From: Thaumasiovibrio sp043421945
GTDB taxonomy: Bacteria > Pseudomonadota > Gammaproteobacteria > Enterobacterales > Vibrionaceae
Direction: 5' to 3'
Assembly: GCA_043421945.1 (NCBI GenBank)
Contig: JBHOGO010000010.1
Location: 23,426-87,425 of the forward strand
Length of the DNA: 64,000 bases
In this document: positions 35,530 to 44,240 of the stretch, in pieces
Layout: the number at the start of each line of letters is the position of its first letter
Position numbering within the stretch: position 1 is the stretch's first letter
Program-made: the position numbers and the translations under genes
Notes under the pieces: model-generated
Database searches by the model: none
Told to the model about the DNA's origin: nothing
The model's input: only the letters and a program-made list of their open reading frames with translations

Positions 35530-35551
35530 GGATAACAAAAATAAGTTATCC
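35530..35551. repeat. Third inverted repeat in nagE leader region
   Basis: GGATAAC and GTTATCC are perfect seven-base arms eight bases apart, 32 bases before the nagE start. It could be an operator or a leader hairpin. Confidence 0.4.
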
Positions 35552-35583
35552 ATCGATTCTGAGAGAACACAGGGGGAAACATA

Positions 35584-37074
35584 GTGAATATTCTTGGATA
35601 TTTTCAAAAAGTCGGTAAAGCGTTGATGGTACCAGTTGCCACGCTGCCTGCTGCAGCAATCTTAATGGGTATCGGTTACTGGATTGATCCGGTTTCATGG
35701 GGTGGCGACAGCAAACTTGCAGCATTCCTCATTCAAGCGGGTGCAGCAATTATTGATAACATGTCATGGCTATTTGCCGTGGGTGTTGCTTACGGGATGT
35801 CTAAAGACAAAGACGGTGCAGCTGCACTGGCTGGTCTTGTTATGATGTACGTTGTGACTAAACTGCTTTCACCAGGAGCAGTAGCACAAATTCAGGGTAT
35901 TGATCCAGGTGAAGTTCCTGCGGCGTTTGGCCGTATCCAAAACCAGTTCGTTGGTATTCTGGTTGGTATTATTTCTGCGGAATTGTACAACCGTTTTTCT
36001 AGTGTGGAACTGCATAAAGCACTCGCTTTCTTCTCAGGTAAGCGTTTAGTTCCTATTCTATCTTCGATTGCTGGTATTGCACTGTCTTTTGTTCTGCTTT
36101 ACATCTGGCCAGCAGTTTACGGTGGTCTAGTAAACTTTGGTGAAGGTATCCAAAGCATGGGTGAGTTGGGTGCTGGTATCTATGCATTCTTCAACCGTTT
36201 GCTCATTCCTGTTGGTCTGCACCATGCATTAAACTCAGTTTTCTGGTTTGACGTCGCGGGCATTAACGATATCCCTAACTTCTTGGGTGGTGCAAAGTCT
36301 ATTGAAGAAGGTGTTGCAACAATTGGCGTTACTGGTATGTACCAGGCTGGTTTCTTCCCAATCATGATGTTTGGCCTACCAGGTGCTGCTTTGGCTATGT
36401 ACCATACTTCTAAGTCAGAGAACAAAGATCGCGTTGCTTCGATTATGATTGCTGCAGGTTTTGCATCATTCTTTACTGGTGTTACTGAGCCACTAGAATT
36501 CTCTTTCATGTTCCTAGCACCTGCTTTGTATGTATTGCACGCTGTATTAACCGGTATTTCTGTATACATTGCAGCTTCTATGCAGTGGGTGGCAGGTTTT
36601 GGTTTCTCTGCTGGCTTCGTTGACTTGTTCCTATCAACGCGTAACCCACTAGCCATTAATTGGTACATGTTGGTTGCTCAAGGCTTTGTATTCTTCGGTC
36701 TTTATTACGCTGTTTTCCGTGCTGTAATCCAGAAGTTCAACCTGAAAACACCTGGTCGTGAAGATGATGAAGCATCTGAAGGTGCTGGTTCAGCAAGCGC
36801 TGAAACGGGTGAGCTGGCTAAGCAATATCTTAAAGCATTGGGTGGTCACGATAACCTAACTAACATTGACGCATGTATCACACGTCTTCGTTTGACACTT
36901 AAAGATCAGAGCGTGATCGATGAGAAAACACTTAAAGCACTAGGTGCGATGGGTGTGGTTAAACTAGGTCCTAATAACCTGCAAGTTATCCTTGGTCCTT
37001 TAGCTGAAATCATCGCGGGTGAAATGAAAAGCATCCCTGCGGGTGAAGACTTAACAGCCGTTCAACTTCCATAG
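35584..37074 (+). CDS. nagE: PTS N-acetylglucosamine transporter EIICB
   Basis: This 496-residue inner-membrane transporter imports and phosphorylates GlcNAc. The EIIC domain (about 1-385) begins ILGYFQKVGKALMVPVATLP and includes GVTEPLEFSFMF. The EIIB domain follows with the phosphorylated C431 in DACITRLRL. It lacks the EIIA domain of E. coli NagE and must take phosphate from a separate EIIA such as Crr, as Vibrio NagE does. Start is GTG with AGGGGG eight bases upstream. It is divergent from nagBAC with shared control sites. Confidence 0.96.
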   Translation: MNILGYFQKVGKALMVPVATLPAAAILMGIGYWIDPVSWGGDSKLAAFLIQAGAAIIDNMSWLFAVGVAYGMSKDKDGAAALAGLVMMYVVTKLLSPGAVAQIQGIDPGEVPAAFGRIQNQFVGILVGIISAELYNRFSSVELHKALAFFSGKRLVPILSSIAGIALSFVLLYIWPAVYGGLVNFGEGIQSMGELGAGIYAFFNRLLIPVGLHHALNSVFWFDVAGINDIPNFLGGAKSIEEGVATIGVTGMYQAGFFPIMMFGLPGAALAMYHTSKSENKDRVASIMIAAGFASFFTGVTEPLEFSFMFLAPALYVLHAVLTGISVYIAASMQWVAGFGFSAGFVDLFLSTRNPLAINWYMLVAQGFVFFGLYYAVFRAVIQKFNLKTPGREDDEASEGAGSASAETGELAKQYLKALGGHDNLTNIDACITRLRLTLKDQSVIDEKTLKALGAMGVVKLGPNNLQVILGPLAEIIAGEMKSIPAGEDLTAVQLP

Positions 37075-37090
37075 TAGTTATCGGCTTATC

Positions 37091-37118
37091 AAGCGGCCTC
37101 GTGAGAGGCCGCTTCTTT
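37091..37118 (+). terminator. Intrinsic terminator of nagE
   Basis: AAGCGGCCTC and GAGGCCGCTT form a perfect ten-base stem with a GTGA tetraloop, then CTTTAT. It lies 17 bases after the stop. Confidence 0.85.
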
Positions 37119-37249
37119 ATAAATAGTGTAAGCAGTGAGTGGTTGCTTACTGTACTGTTTATAAAGAAGCGCTTCGTATTGTTTAACGACAAGAGAAGGT
37201 TTCAACAAAGTAGAGACAACTTTGTATTAGTGCACTTATTTCGATAAGG

Positions 37250-37350
37250 GTTACTGATAAATCGTCTATTCCTGAGTGAATGTTGTGTTTTTGGCTTTCA
37301 TTGTGATTGCCTCGATTTCTTTCTACCCGCCTAAGGCGGGTTTTTTTTGC
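37250..37350 (+). ncRNA. Candidate small RNA between nagE and glnS
   Basis: A strong Rho-independent terminator (CCCGCC/GGCGGG plus eight T, 37325-37350) stands alone. It is more than 200 bases beyond the nagE terminator and 105 bases before glnS, and no ORF leads into it. This suggests a separate short transcript. A weak promoter (TTGTAT, 15 bases, GATAAG) lies at 37222-37248. The 5' end given is a guess. A second nagE terminator after readthrough is the main alternative. Confidence 0.3.
37325..37350 (+). terminator. Orphan intrinsic terminator upstream of glnS
   Basis: ACCCGCC and GGCGGGT form a seven-base stem with a TAA loop followed by eight T, a strong terminator of Hfq-binding style. 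Confidence 0.9.
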
Positions 37351-37455
37351 TCATCTGGCACTGAAAGGGTAGGTAATAGTTGAGTCTACCGCCGATATTG
37401 TGGATCATAGAGGGATTATTCGATTTTTAGACTGAACACACGTGAGGTGTACTTG

Positions 37456-39120
37456 ATGAGTGATTCTGAAGCTCGTCCAACCAACTTTATTCGCAACATC
37501 ATTGATGCGGATTTAGGCAGTGGCAAACATAACAGCGTTCATACTCGTTTCCCGCCAGAGCCAAATGGCTATCTTCATATCGGGCACGCTAAATCCATTT
37601 GCTTGAACTTTGGGATTGCTCAGGATTACCAAGGGCAGTGCAATCTGCGGTTTGACGATACGAACCCAGAGAAAGAAGACATTGAGTACGTTGATTCCAT
37701 CAAGAATGATGTGCAATGGTTAGGTTTTCAGTGGGATGGCGATATCTGCTACTCATCGAACTATTTCGATGCGCTTTATGGTTATGCCGTCGAGCTGATT
37801 GAAAAAGGCCTTGCGTATGTTGAAGAGCTTAGCCCTGAAGAAATGCGTGAGTACCGTGGTACATTAACGCAGCCAGGTAAACATAGCCCTTACCGAGATC
37901 GTAGCGTTGAAGACAACCTAGCGTTGTTTGAAAAAATGCGTGCTGGCGAATTTGAAGAAGGTAGTGTTTGCCTGCGTGCGAAGATCGACATGGCCTCTTC
38001 ATTCATGGTTATGCGTGATCCAGTTCTGTATCGTGTGCGTTTTGCTCATCACCATCAAACGGGTGATAAGTGGTGTATCTATCCAATGTACGACTTTACG
38101 CACTGTATTTCTGATGCGCTCGAAGGCATTACACACTCATTGTGCACATTGGAATTCCAAGATAATCGCCGTTTATATGATTGGGTACTGGATAACATTT
38201 CTATTGACTGCCAACCTCGTCAATATGAATTTAGCCGCCTGAACTTAGAATATACAGTGATGTCAAAGCGTAAGCTGAATCAACTGGTTACTGATAACCT
38301 AGTAAACGGTTGGGATGATCCACGTATGTTGACTATCTCTGGTCTTCGTCGTCGTGGTTTCACATCAGCTTCTATTCGTGAGTTTTGTAAGCGCATTGGT
38401 GTCACAAAGCAAGATAACATGATTGAGATGAGCTCTCTTGAGTCGTGTGTTCGTGATGATCTGAACGAGAATGCTCCGCGTGCGATGGCTGTGCTTGATC
38501 CTATTAAATTAGTGATTGAAAACTTCGACGGTGATGCTGAAACACTGACGGTTGCTAACCATCCGAATAAGCCAGAAATGGGCACTCGTGAAGTACCGTT
38601 TACGCGCGAAGTTTATATCGAGCGTGATGACTTCCGTGAAGAAGCAAACAAAAAGTACAAGCGTTTGGTGCTGGGTAAGGAAGTGCGTTTACGTGGCGCT
38701 TACGTGGTGAAAGCTGAGCGTATCGAAAAAGATGAAGCCGGAAATATCACGACTATCTTCTGTACTTACGATGCTGACACGTTGGGTCAAAACCCTGCGG
38801 ATGGCCGTAAAGTCAAAGGTGTGATTCACTGGGTTTCTGCGACTGAAGGCCTTCCTGCAGAGATTCGTTTATACGATCGCCTGTTTACGGTGCCTAATCC
38901 TGCAGCGGAAGAGGACTTCGTTTCTGTGATTAACCCAGAGTCTTTAACGGTTAAGCAAGGTGTCGTTGAGCCATCATTGGCTGAAGCACAACCAGAAGCA
39001 GCTTATCAATTTGAGCGTACTGGTTATTTCTGTGCGGATAATAAAGATTCTTCTGCTGATGCACTCGTCTTTAACCGTACCGTTGGTCTTCGTGATACAT
39101 GGGCGAAGATTGGCGACTAA
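37456..39120 (+). CDS. glnS: Glutaminyl-tRNA synthetase
   Basis: This class I synthetase has 554 residues, as in E. coli. PPEPNGYLHIGHAKS carries the HIGH motif, and VMSKRKL is the KMSKS equivalent. The LRFDDTNPEKED and YDFTHCISDALEGITH segments are family-specific. The frame opens at 37447, but the ATG at 37456 has GAGG eight bases upstream and matches the family start. It is expressed alone and is not part of the nag operon. Confidence 0.98.
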   Translation: MSDSEARPTNFIRNIIDADLGSGKHNSVHTRFPPEPNGYLHIGHAKSICLNFGIAQDYQGQCNLRFDDTNPEKEDIEYVDSIKNDVQWLGFQWDGDICYSSNYFDALYGYAVELIEKGLAYVEELSPEEMREYRGTLTQPGKHSPYRDRSVEDNLALFEKMRAGEFEEGSVCLRAKIDMASSFMVMRDPVLYRVRFAHHHQTGDKWCIYPMYDFTHCISDALEGITHSLCTLEFQDNRRLYDWVLDNISIDCQPRQYEFSRLNLEYTVMSKRKLNQLVTDNLVNGWDDPRMLTISGLRRRGFTSASIREFCKRIGVTKQDNMIEMSSLESCVRDDLNENAPRAMAVLDPIKLVIENFDGDAETLTVANHPNKPEMGTREVPFTREVYIERDDFREEANKKYKRLVLGKEVRLRGAYVVKAERIEKDEAGNITTIFCTYDADTLGQNPADGRKVKGVIHWVSATEGLPAEIRLYDRLFTVPNPAAEEDFVSVINPESLTVKQGVVEPSLAEAQPEAAYQFERTGYFCADNKDSSADALVFNRTVGLRDTWAKIGD

Positions 39121-39144
39121 AAACTTTTGCTTATGCCAAAAGAC

Positions 39145-39173
39145 AAAAACCAGCCAATAGGCTGGTTTTTTTA
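39145..39173 (+). terminator. Intrinsic terminator of glnS
   Basis: AAAAACCAGCC and GGCTGGTTTTTTT form a stem with an AATA loop and long T tail. Confidence 0.93.
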
Positions 39174-39190
39174 CATCTAAACGTTATGCA

Positions 39191-39637
39191 TTATTTAACG
39201 TCATGAAGTGTTCCGTCTTCGTTGCAATTACCTTCCAAGCAATGTCCATAAAGGTAAAGGCTATGGTTAGTGAGACGAACGTTAAATGATTCTGCGATTT
39301 CACGCTGGCGTGTCTCAATGATTTCATCTGAGAACTCAATCACTTTCCCACAGTCTAAACAAACTAAGTGATCATGGTGATGCTGTGTCGCTAGCTCAAA
39401 TACTGACTTACCACCTTCAAAGTGGTGACGTGTGACGATTCCTGCGTCATCAAACTGGTTTAGCACTCGATATACAGTGGCCAGTCCAATTTCTTCGCCA
39501 ATATCAATCAGCTTTTTATACAGATCTTCTGCACTGATATGCTGGCAATCTGGTTCTTGGAGCACTTCCAATATCTTCAAGCGAGGCAAGGTAACTTTCA
39601 GGCCTGCTTGCTTAAGTGCTTGGTTATTATCTGACAT
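39191..39637 (-). CDS. fur: Ferric uptake regulator Fur
   Basis: This Fe2+-dependent repressor has 148 residues. An N-terminal winged helix includes LKVTLPRLKILEVLQ and GLATVYRVLNQFDDAGIV. The metal region has HHHDHLVCLDCG and the later HCLEGNC, giving the expected His and Cys ligands. GGAAAG lies before the ATG. fldA lies downstream on the same strand's upstream side, as in E. coli fldA-fur, but a terminator after fldA separates them. Confidence 0.97.
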   Translation of the reverse strand: MSDNNQALKQAGLKVTLPRLKILEVLQEPDCQHISAEDLYKKLIDIGEEIGLATVYRVLNQFDDAGIVTRHHFEGGKSVFELATQHHHDHLVCLDCGKVIEFSDEIIETRQREIAESFNVRLTNHSLYLYGHCLEGNCNEDGTLHDVK

Positions 39638-39971
39638 TTGACTTTCCTGTTGGCTAGCTACGAATTGTTCGCAGTAGTCTTTAGTATAGCAGCCATTATA
39701 AGTGAGCTGATGCCAACAATAAACCTTGATTCTGTAGGATTATTCGCGTTTTTTGTTAAAACTACCGTGTGACTAATTTTTATAAACAACAAAATATTCA
39801 GGCAAGAACAGATTGTAACTAATTGATGGTGCATTGAAAGGGAGGCGGGTTCAAGTTTAGATGTGAGGAGAGGGCACAGCAATACGTTAATAAAATATAA
39901 AGATATAAAAACGCCGCTAAAGTCAGGGTAGCGGCGTTATTCATTCAATATCTTTCTAGCTGGACTAGCGA
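39638..39971. other. Intergenic region, fur / fldA
   Basis: The 334 bases hold the fur promoter and the fldA terminator. No small upstream ORF like E. coli uof was clear. Confidence 0.5.
39909..39940 (-). terminator. Intrinsic terminator of fldA
   Basis: On the minus strand AACGCCGCTA pairs with TAGCGGCGTT around a nine-base loop, followed by TTTAT. Confidence 0.8.
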
Positions 39972-40499
39972 TTAGTCAGCTAATTCAGCGAGGCACATCT
40001 CTTCATGAATTTGTTTACACCAAGCGTTTACACGTTCTTCCGTTAGCTCTGGTTGGCGGTCTTCATCCACACATAGGCCAACAAATTGTGTTTCGTCAAC
40101 AAGTGCTTTAGATGCTTCGAATTCGTAGCCTTCTGTTGATGTGAAGCCTACAAGTGTTGCGCCTTTTGCTTCAGCGATGTCACGAACAGTACCCATCGCA
40201 TCGCAGAAATACTCTGCATAATCTTCTTGGTCACCACAACCAAAAATTGCGACAAGCTTCGTTGAGAAATCGATAGCTTCTAATTCTGGGAAGAAGTCAT
40301 CCCAGTCACATTGTGCTTCACCGTAGTACCATGTTGGGATACCAAGTAGTAGAAGATCGAAATTGTCGATCTCTTCTTTGGTGCTTTTTGCAATATCTTT
40401 TACTTCAACAAGGCTTTTGCCCAATTGTTTTTGAATCATCTTGGCTACGGCTTCTGTATTGCCGGTATCACTGCCAAAAAAGAGTCCTACACTCGCCAT
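39972..40499 (-). CDS. fldA: Flavodoxin
   Basis: This FMN electron carrier has 175 residues. FFGSDTGNTEAVAK is the phosphate-binding loop. PTWYYGEAQCDWDDF carries the Trp stacking on FMN, and FGCGDQEDYAEYFCDA is the second flavin loop. The long-chain form (residues after 115) and acidic surface match FldA. ACAATA-CATC-TATTGT, about 80 bases upstream, is a possible operator. Confidence 0.97.
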   Translation of the reverse strand: MASVGLFFGSDTGNTEAVAKMIQKQLGKSLVEVKDIAKSTKEEIDNFDLLLLGIPTWYYGEAQCDWDDFFPELEAIDFSTKLVAIFGCGDQEDYAEYFCDAMGTVRDIAEAKGATLVGFTSTEGYEFEASKALVDETQFVGLCVDEDRQPELTEERVNAWCKQIHEEMCLAELAD

Positions 40500-40713
40500 A
40501 TTTATTACCCGTTGTATTAACCAGTTAAGGTTACGCTATTACCGAATCCTACGAATTTATGAGAGAAGGATACGTCACAATACATCTATTGTAACCTAGT
40601 GGTCATTCGTGTTTCAAAGTGAAAACCTGAAATTCACGAAAAGTCGTTAGTATGCGCTGTGAAAGTGCTGAATTGATCAACGATTATCCATCGTATTAGA
40701 ATCCCTAATCGTG

Positions 40714-40932
40714 TCAGAGACCGACACCTTCCCAAAAAAACTGAATCAGACCTTTCGCGATAAAGCCCGCGCATCCTAAGAATAGAACCAACCAGACAAT
40801 TTTACGTCCAAAAGGCGGTACATTCGCTTGATTGAGTACGTCTTTGATTGCCATACCGATAAAAAAGAAGATTGCAGCAAAAAGAAGATCTAAACCCAGT
40901 GATTCAAACAATGCCATGTGGTCGTAAAACAT
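40714..40932 (-). CDS. DUF2788 family membrane protein
   Basis: This 72-residue protein has two membrane spans (about 15-30 and 45-65) around a conserved loop with KDVLNQANVPPFGRKIVW. That pattern marks the DUF2788 family of vibrios and relatives. The start is ATG at 40932, which has a perfect GGAGGAG six bases upstream; the ATG at 40947 is less likely. It sits between fldA and ybfF, where E. coli has ybfE. Role unknown. Confidence 0.85.
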   Translation of the reverse strand: MFYDHMALFESLGLDLLFAAIFFFIGMAIKDVLNQANVPPFGRKIVWLVLFLGCAGFIAKGLIQFFWEGVGL

Positions 40933-40986
40933 CGAGTACTCCTCCATCCTTTGAGAGTGCTATATTATCACGCTAGGTAAACGCTG

Positions 40987-41757
40987 TTAATTCTCATTAA
41001 GAAATCGTGCAATGATTCGGTGTATGGTGTCTGGCTTTTCAGCGTGGAGCCAGTGCCCTGTATTTGCCACCATATGCGCCTTTGCATTTGGGAACTGGCG
41101 AACGGTAGCTTGACGGTATTCCGCTAAAATATACTCTGATTGTTCACCTTTGATAAATAATGTTGGGCCATTGAAGGGTTCGATGGCTTTCCAGCTCATA
41201 ATCTTATCGTAGTTGTTCCACAGGCTCTGAACATTGAACTGCCATTTAAAGCGATCGTTCTCTTTTTTTAGCGATTTTAGTAGAAACTGGCGAACGCCAG
41301 GGTCTTTGATGTGCATAGACAAATAGCTTTCTGCTTCGGATCGCTTAGTGATGGTATTCAGATAAGCAGACACTTCATTGAGACCAGCAAAGACGTTATC
41401 GTGGCGGCCTTTAGAGTAGCTGACTGGCGCCATGTCGAGCACGATGAGCCTTTTTACCTTTTCAGGGAGTCGCTCAGCAAGTTTCATGGCTACTTTCCCC
41501 CCCATGGAGTGACCTATCACATCAAATTCGTCTAGACACAGATGTTCAACGAGAGTAGCAAGGTCTTCTGCCATCATTTCATAGTCATGGCGATCACTTT
41601 TGGGTGACATACCGTGGTTGCGAAGATCAACTGAGATCACTTCGTGATTTTCACTTAATGGGCGGGCAAGAAGGCCTAGATTGGACAAGCTGCCGAATAA
41701 CCCGTGGATCAATAAGATCGGTTGCCCGCTTCCTTCTATTTTGTAATGCAGTTGCAT
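40987..41757 (-). CDS. ybfF: Alpha/beta-hydrolase esterase YbfF
   Basis: This 256-residue esterase has the oxyanion segment LIHGLFGSLSNLG and nucleophile elbow GHSMGG (Ser about 89). LRNHGMS is present, and the catalytic His lies in NTGHWLHAE near the end. E. coli YbfF of like length hydrolyses acyl-CoA and ester substrates. It diverges from seqA, as in E. coli, with about 90 bases between. It may form an operon with DUF2788. Confidence 0.93.
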   Translation of the reverse strand: MQLHYKIEGSGQPILLIHGLFGSLSNLGLLARPLSENHEVISVDLRNHGMSPKSDRHDYEMMAEDLATLVEHLCLDEFDVIGHSMGGKVAMKLAERLPEKVKRLIVLDMAPVSYSKGRHDNVFAGLNEVSAYLNTITKRSEAESYLSMHIKDPGVRQFLLKSLKKENDRFKWQFNVQSLWNNYDKIMSWKAIEPFNGPTLFIKGEQSEYILAEYRQATVRQFPNAKAHMVANTGHWLHAEKPDTIHRIIARFLNEN

Positions 41758-41812
41758 GGATTTTTCTCAAGTAGTTTTTCGGTTTTGCGTAGAGTATAAC
41801 TGCGTTACGCGT

Positions 41813-41818
41813 TATAAT
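41813..41818 (+). promoter_or_regulatory. Predicted -10 element of seqA
   Basis: A perfect TATAAT lies 28 bases before the seqA start. No good -35 is seen at 17 bases. TATACT on the opposite strand near 41793 may serve ybfF. Confidence 0.5.
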
Positions 41819-41846
41819 CCCGCCCAGTTAGTTGAATGGAACGACA

Positions 41847-42407
41847 ATGAATAACAAGATGAAAACTATTGAGGTAGACGAAGAGTTATACCGTTATATC
41901 GCGGGTCAAACGAAACATATTGGAGAAAGTGCTTCCGATATTTTACGTCGACTTCTCATGCAGCCTGCACCAGCGCAGCCTGAGCCAGTAGCAGCTCCTG
42001 TCGCTCAGCCTGTCACGCAAGGCATTGTTGTGAGTAAGGATGCGGGAAAATCGGCAGATGTTGATCGCACTAAAGAAATGCGATCTCTGCTGATCTCCGA
42101 TGAATTAGCGAAAGAAGACAAAGCAATCGGCCGTTTTATGTTAGTGCTGAACTCTTTGTATCGTATTGATCCTCAAGGTTTCTCTGAAGCAGCTGCAATC
42201 AAAGGTCGTACACGCGTTTACTTTGCATCAGATGAAGAAACGTTACTAGCTAGTGGTAAAACAACAAAACCAAAAGTCATTCCAAATACGCCATTTTGGG
42301 TGATTACTAATACTAATACTGGCCGTAAACGCCAGATGGTGGAACAGTTAATGGAGCGAATGAGCTTCGACGGAGACATCATCGAGAAAGTTTGCGGCGC
42401 CATTTAA
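41847..42407 (+). CDS. seqA: Negative regulator of replication initiation SeqA
   Basis: SeqA sequesters hemimethylated GATC sites at the origin and other loci. An N-terminal multimerisation domain reads KTIEVDEELYRYIAG, with GESASDILRRLL following. A Pro/Ala/Gln linker (about 50-80) leads to the DNA-binding domain with RTRVYFA and TNTGRKRQMVE. ATG at 41847 has GGA six bases upstream; family members usually start at the ATG at 41859 (182 residues). It is followed by pgm in one operon, as in E. coli. Confidence 0.96.
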   Translation: MNNKMKTIEVDEELYRYIAGQTKHIGESASDILRRLLMQPAPAQPEPVAAPVAQPVTQGIVVSKDAGKSADVDRTKEMRSLLISDELAKEDKAIGRFMLVLNSLYRIDPQGFSEAAAIKGRTRVYFASDEETLLASGKTTKPKVIPNTPFWVITNTNTGRKRQMVEQLMERMSFDGDIIEKVCGAI

Positions 42408-42446
42408 CTTTGTTGGCTTTTTGCTTTATTTACAAGGATCTGTTCT

Positions 42447-44093
42447 ATGGCTATTCATCCTCGCGCGGGGCAACTTGCCCAGCAAGAAGATATGCATAAT
42501 ATTCCCGCATTAGTTTCAAATTATTATTTAATTGAGCCCGATAGCGGTAACTCGTCTCATCGTGTTCAGTTTGGCACATCAGGACATCGCGGGACGTCTG
42601 ATAAAGGGACCTTCAATCAACACCATATCTGGGCAATAGCGCAGGCGGTTGCTGAAGTTCGTCATACGCATAACATTACCGGGCCACTTTTTCTCGGTAA
42701 AGATACCCATGCGCTTTCTGAACCCGCGTTCCTATCGACACTCGAGGTGCTAACTGCTAACGGTGTCGAAGTTGTTATTCAAGAAGATAACGGGTTTACA
42801 CCAACCCCAGGCATTTCTCATGCCATTCTTTGCCATAACAAAAATAATACCCAGCTTTCTGATGGTATTGTTATCACCCCTTCACATAACCCTCCTCAAG
42901 ATGGTGGTATTAAATATAATCCACCACACGGTGGCCCAGCTGAAGCAGCATTGACCGATGCTATCGAGGCGCGTGCCAACGAGATTATTGCTGATAGATT
43001 AGCGACGGTTAAACGCCTTCCTATCAGTGAAGCACGAGCGAGTGGTTTAATTACTGAAAGTGATCTCGTCGCTCCCTACGTTCGCGATCTGACGAATGTT
43101 ATTGATATGGAAGCGATTCAAGCTGCAGGCTTGAAAATTGGTGTTGATCCGTTGGGTGGATCGGGGATCGACTATTGGCGCCAGATCGGTGCGTTTTATG
43201 ATCTTGATATCACATTAGTCAACGAAAGCATTGATCCTTCATTCCGATTTATGTCTCTCGATAAAGATGGTGTCATTCGTATGGATTGCTCATCACCTTA
43301 TGCAATGGCTGGTTTACTCGCTTATAAAGATGATTACGATCTCGCTTTTGGTAATGACCCTGACTATGATCGCCATGGTATTGTTACCCCTTCAGGCTTA
43401 ATGAATCCAAACCACTACCTTGCTGTTTGTATTGATTACCTTTTCCGCCATCGTCCAGAGTGGAGCCGTGATGTTGCCGTTGGCAAAACATTGGTTTCAA
43501 GTGCGCTTATTGATCGCGTCGTTGCTGATTTAGGCCGTACTTTGAAAGAAGTTCCTGTGGGCTTTAAGTGGTTTGTGGATGGCCTATATAAAGGCGAGTT
43601 CGGTTTTGGCGGTGAAGAGAGTGCTGGAGCGTCGTTCTTACGTAAAGATGGCACACCTTGGGCAACAGATAAAGATGGTATCCTTCTTTGTTTGCTAGCG
43701 GCTGAAATTACTGCAGTGACGGGGCTTAACCCTCAGCAGTATTACGAGAAATTAGCTGAGCAGCATGGTGAGTCTCAATATAATCGCCTACAAGCCGTTG
43801 CAAACGTTGAACAAAAAACAGTCTTGAAGAAGATGTCTGCAGATATGGTAACCGCTGATACTTTAGCCGGCGATGCCATTACTGCCCGTTTGACGCATGC
43901 ACCAGGTAATGGTGAGGCTATCGGTGGTTTGAAAGTCACCACAGATGCTGGCTGGTTTGCTGCGCGCCCATCAGGCACTGAAGATATCTATAAGATCTAC
44001 TGTGAAAGCTTTAAAGGCGAAGAGCATTTAAAACAGCTTGAGCAAGAAGCACAAGATATCGTTAATCAAGTGTTCGCTAACGCAGGGTTATAA
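42447..44093 (+). CDS. pgm: Phosphoglucomutase (alpha-D-glucose specific)
   Basis: It interconverts glucose-1-P and glucose-6-P. It has 548 residues. The phosphoserine S146 lies in TPSHNPPQDGGIKYN. The metal loop FGNDPDYDRHG, GGEESAGASFLR and the phosphate-binding RPSGTEDIYKIY complete the active site. It lies 39 bases after seqA with AAGGA upstream. Confidence 0.98.
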   Translation: MAIHPRAGQLAQQEDMHNIPALVSNYYLIEPDSGNSSHRVQFGTSGHRGTSDKGTFNQHHIWAIAQAVAEVRHTHNITGPLFLGKDTHALSEPAFLSTLEVLTANGVEVVIQEDNGFTPTPGISHAILCHNKNNTQLSDGIVITPSHNPPQDGGIKYNPPHGGPAEAALTDAIEARANEIIADRLATVKRLPISEARASGLITESDLVAPYVRDLTNVIDMEAIQAAGLKIGVDPLGGSGIDYWRQIGAFYDLDITLVNESIDPSFRFMSLDKDGVIRMDCSSPYAMAGLLAYKDDYDLAFGNDPDYDRHGIVTPSGLMNPNHYLAVCIDYLFRHRPEWSRDVAVGKTLVSSALIDRVVADLGRTLKEVPVGFKWFVDGLYKGEFGFGGEESAGASFLRKDGTPWATDKDGILLCLLAAEITAVTGLNPQQYYEKLAEQHGESQYNRLQAVANVEQKTVLKKMSADMVTADTLAGDAITARLTHAPGNGEAIGGLKVTTDAGWFAARPSGTEDIYKIYCESFKGEEHLKQLEQEAQDIVNQVFANAGL

Positions 44094-44122
44094 TACGCCA
44101 GGTGAAGAGTTGATGAATTATG

Positions 44123-44149
44123 AAGCCGCTGATTTAGCGGCTTTTTTTG
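44123..44149 (+). terminator. Intrinsic terminator of seqA-pgm
   Basis: AAGCCGCT and AGCGGCTT form a stem around GATTT-like loop bases, with seven T after it, 30 bases past the stop. Confidence 0.92.
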
Positions 44150-44240
44150 TTTTTATATGATCGTTTTCTATACGTGATAATCATGAATGATCTACTTTGA
44201 GCGGCTGATACTTTAACAAGATGTATGGAAAGATATTTCT

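Noticed and set aside
37075..37455. A separate EIIA gene for NagE
   Set aside because: No coding frame exists between nagE and glnS. EIIA must come from elsewhere in the genome.
44160..44190. Fur-box-like GATAATCATGAATGATC after pgm
   Set aside because: It lies between two convergent 3' ends, has no promoter nearby and matches the Fur consensus poorly.
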